From an uncultured Bulleidia sp. (GTDB lineage Bacteria > Bacillota_I > Bacilli_A > Erysipelotrichales > Erysipelotrichaceae), in contig CAKVIS010000073.1 in assembly GCA_934754415.1 (NCBI GenBank), positions 1-5,901 on the forward strand: DNA of 5,901 bases, read 5' to 3'. The first letter of the stretch is position 1. The number at the start of each line of letters is the position of its first letter. The notes beneath the pieces are model-generated. The model saw nothing but the letters and a program-made list of their open reading frames with translations. It ran no database searches and was not told where the DNA came from. Shown here piece by piece: positions 5,790-5,901 of the stretch. A program made the translations under genes and the position numbers.

Positions 5790-5901
5790 GATATCTAACA
5801 GCAGGTAAAGCTGGAGATATACATATTGTGATCAGCGCGCAATAAAAACAATGCTGAAAATGTTCTTTAAAAACTTATGATTCAATGCTAAAAGTAATTA
5901 T

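Overview
The window looks like chromosomal or accessory DNA of a low-G+C Bacillota (Firmicutes). A gut Erysipelotrichia/Clostridia-type organism is my best guess. It rests on AT-rich codon use, Gram-positive-style class III prepilin leaders, and a PF06541 (CmpB-like) membrane protein. No rRNA or tRNA gene is present to settle taxonomy.

Layout, left to right. (1) 47-1378: two divergent type IV prepilin-like genes. The minus-strand gene has a normal leader and Glu5. The plus-strand gene has Lys in place of Glu5 and an in-frame TAG, after which the same frame stays open for 16 more codons. A strong hairpin terminator follows. (2) 1392-3957: a 2.5-kb segment of different base composition, bounded by two identical 29-bp copies of that hairpin. 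It carries a complete type IV toxin-antitoxin / abortive-infection operon (AbiEi antitoxin plus AbiEii nucleotidyltransferase toxin), with its own TTGACA/AATAAT promoter and a 30-bp palindromic operator, followed by about 700 bp of decayed coding sequence. (3) 3965-5098: an intact tyrosine recombinase on the minus strand, whose stop codon lies 7 bp from the right-hand repeat. (4) 5152-5769: a divergent gene for a PF06541-type membrane protein that is cut short within its membrane domain. (5) 5770-5901: an unassigned tail.

Main hypothesis: the AbiE segment is a cassette inserted between a pilin gene and a recombinase gene that originally converged on one shared terminator. The bounding repeat has 11-bp inverted arms around a 7-bp centre. 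That is both a terminator and the geometry of a tyrosine-recombinase core site, and a recombinase lies directly beside it. The arrangement is visible in the sequence; the mobility is inference.

A second pattern: the three resident AT-rich genes at 919(-), 992(+) and 5152(+) have -10-like boxes only 6-9 nt before ATG and no Shine-Dalgarno, which suggests leaderless mRNAs. The two abi genes and the recombinase have good ribosome binding sites.
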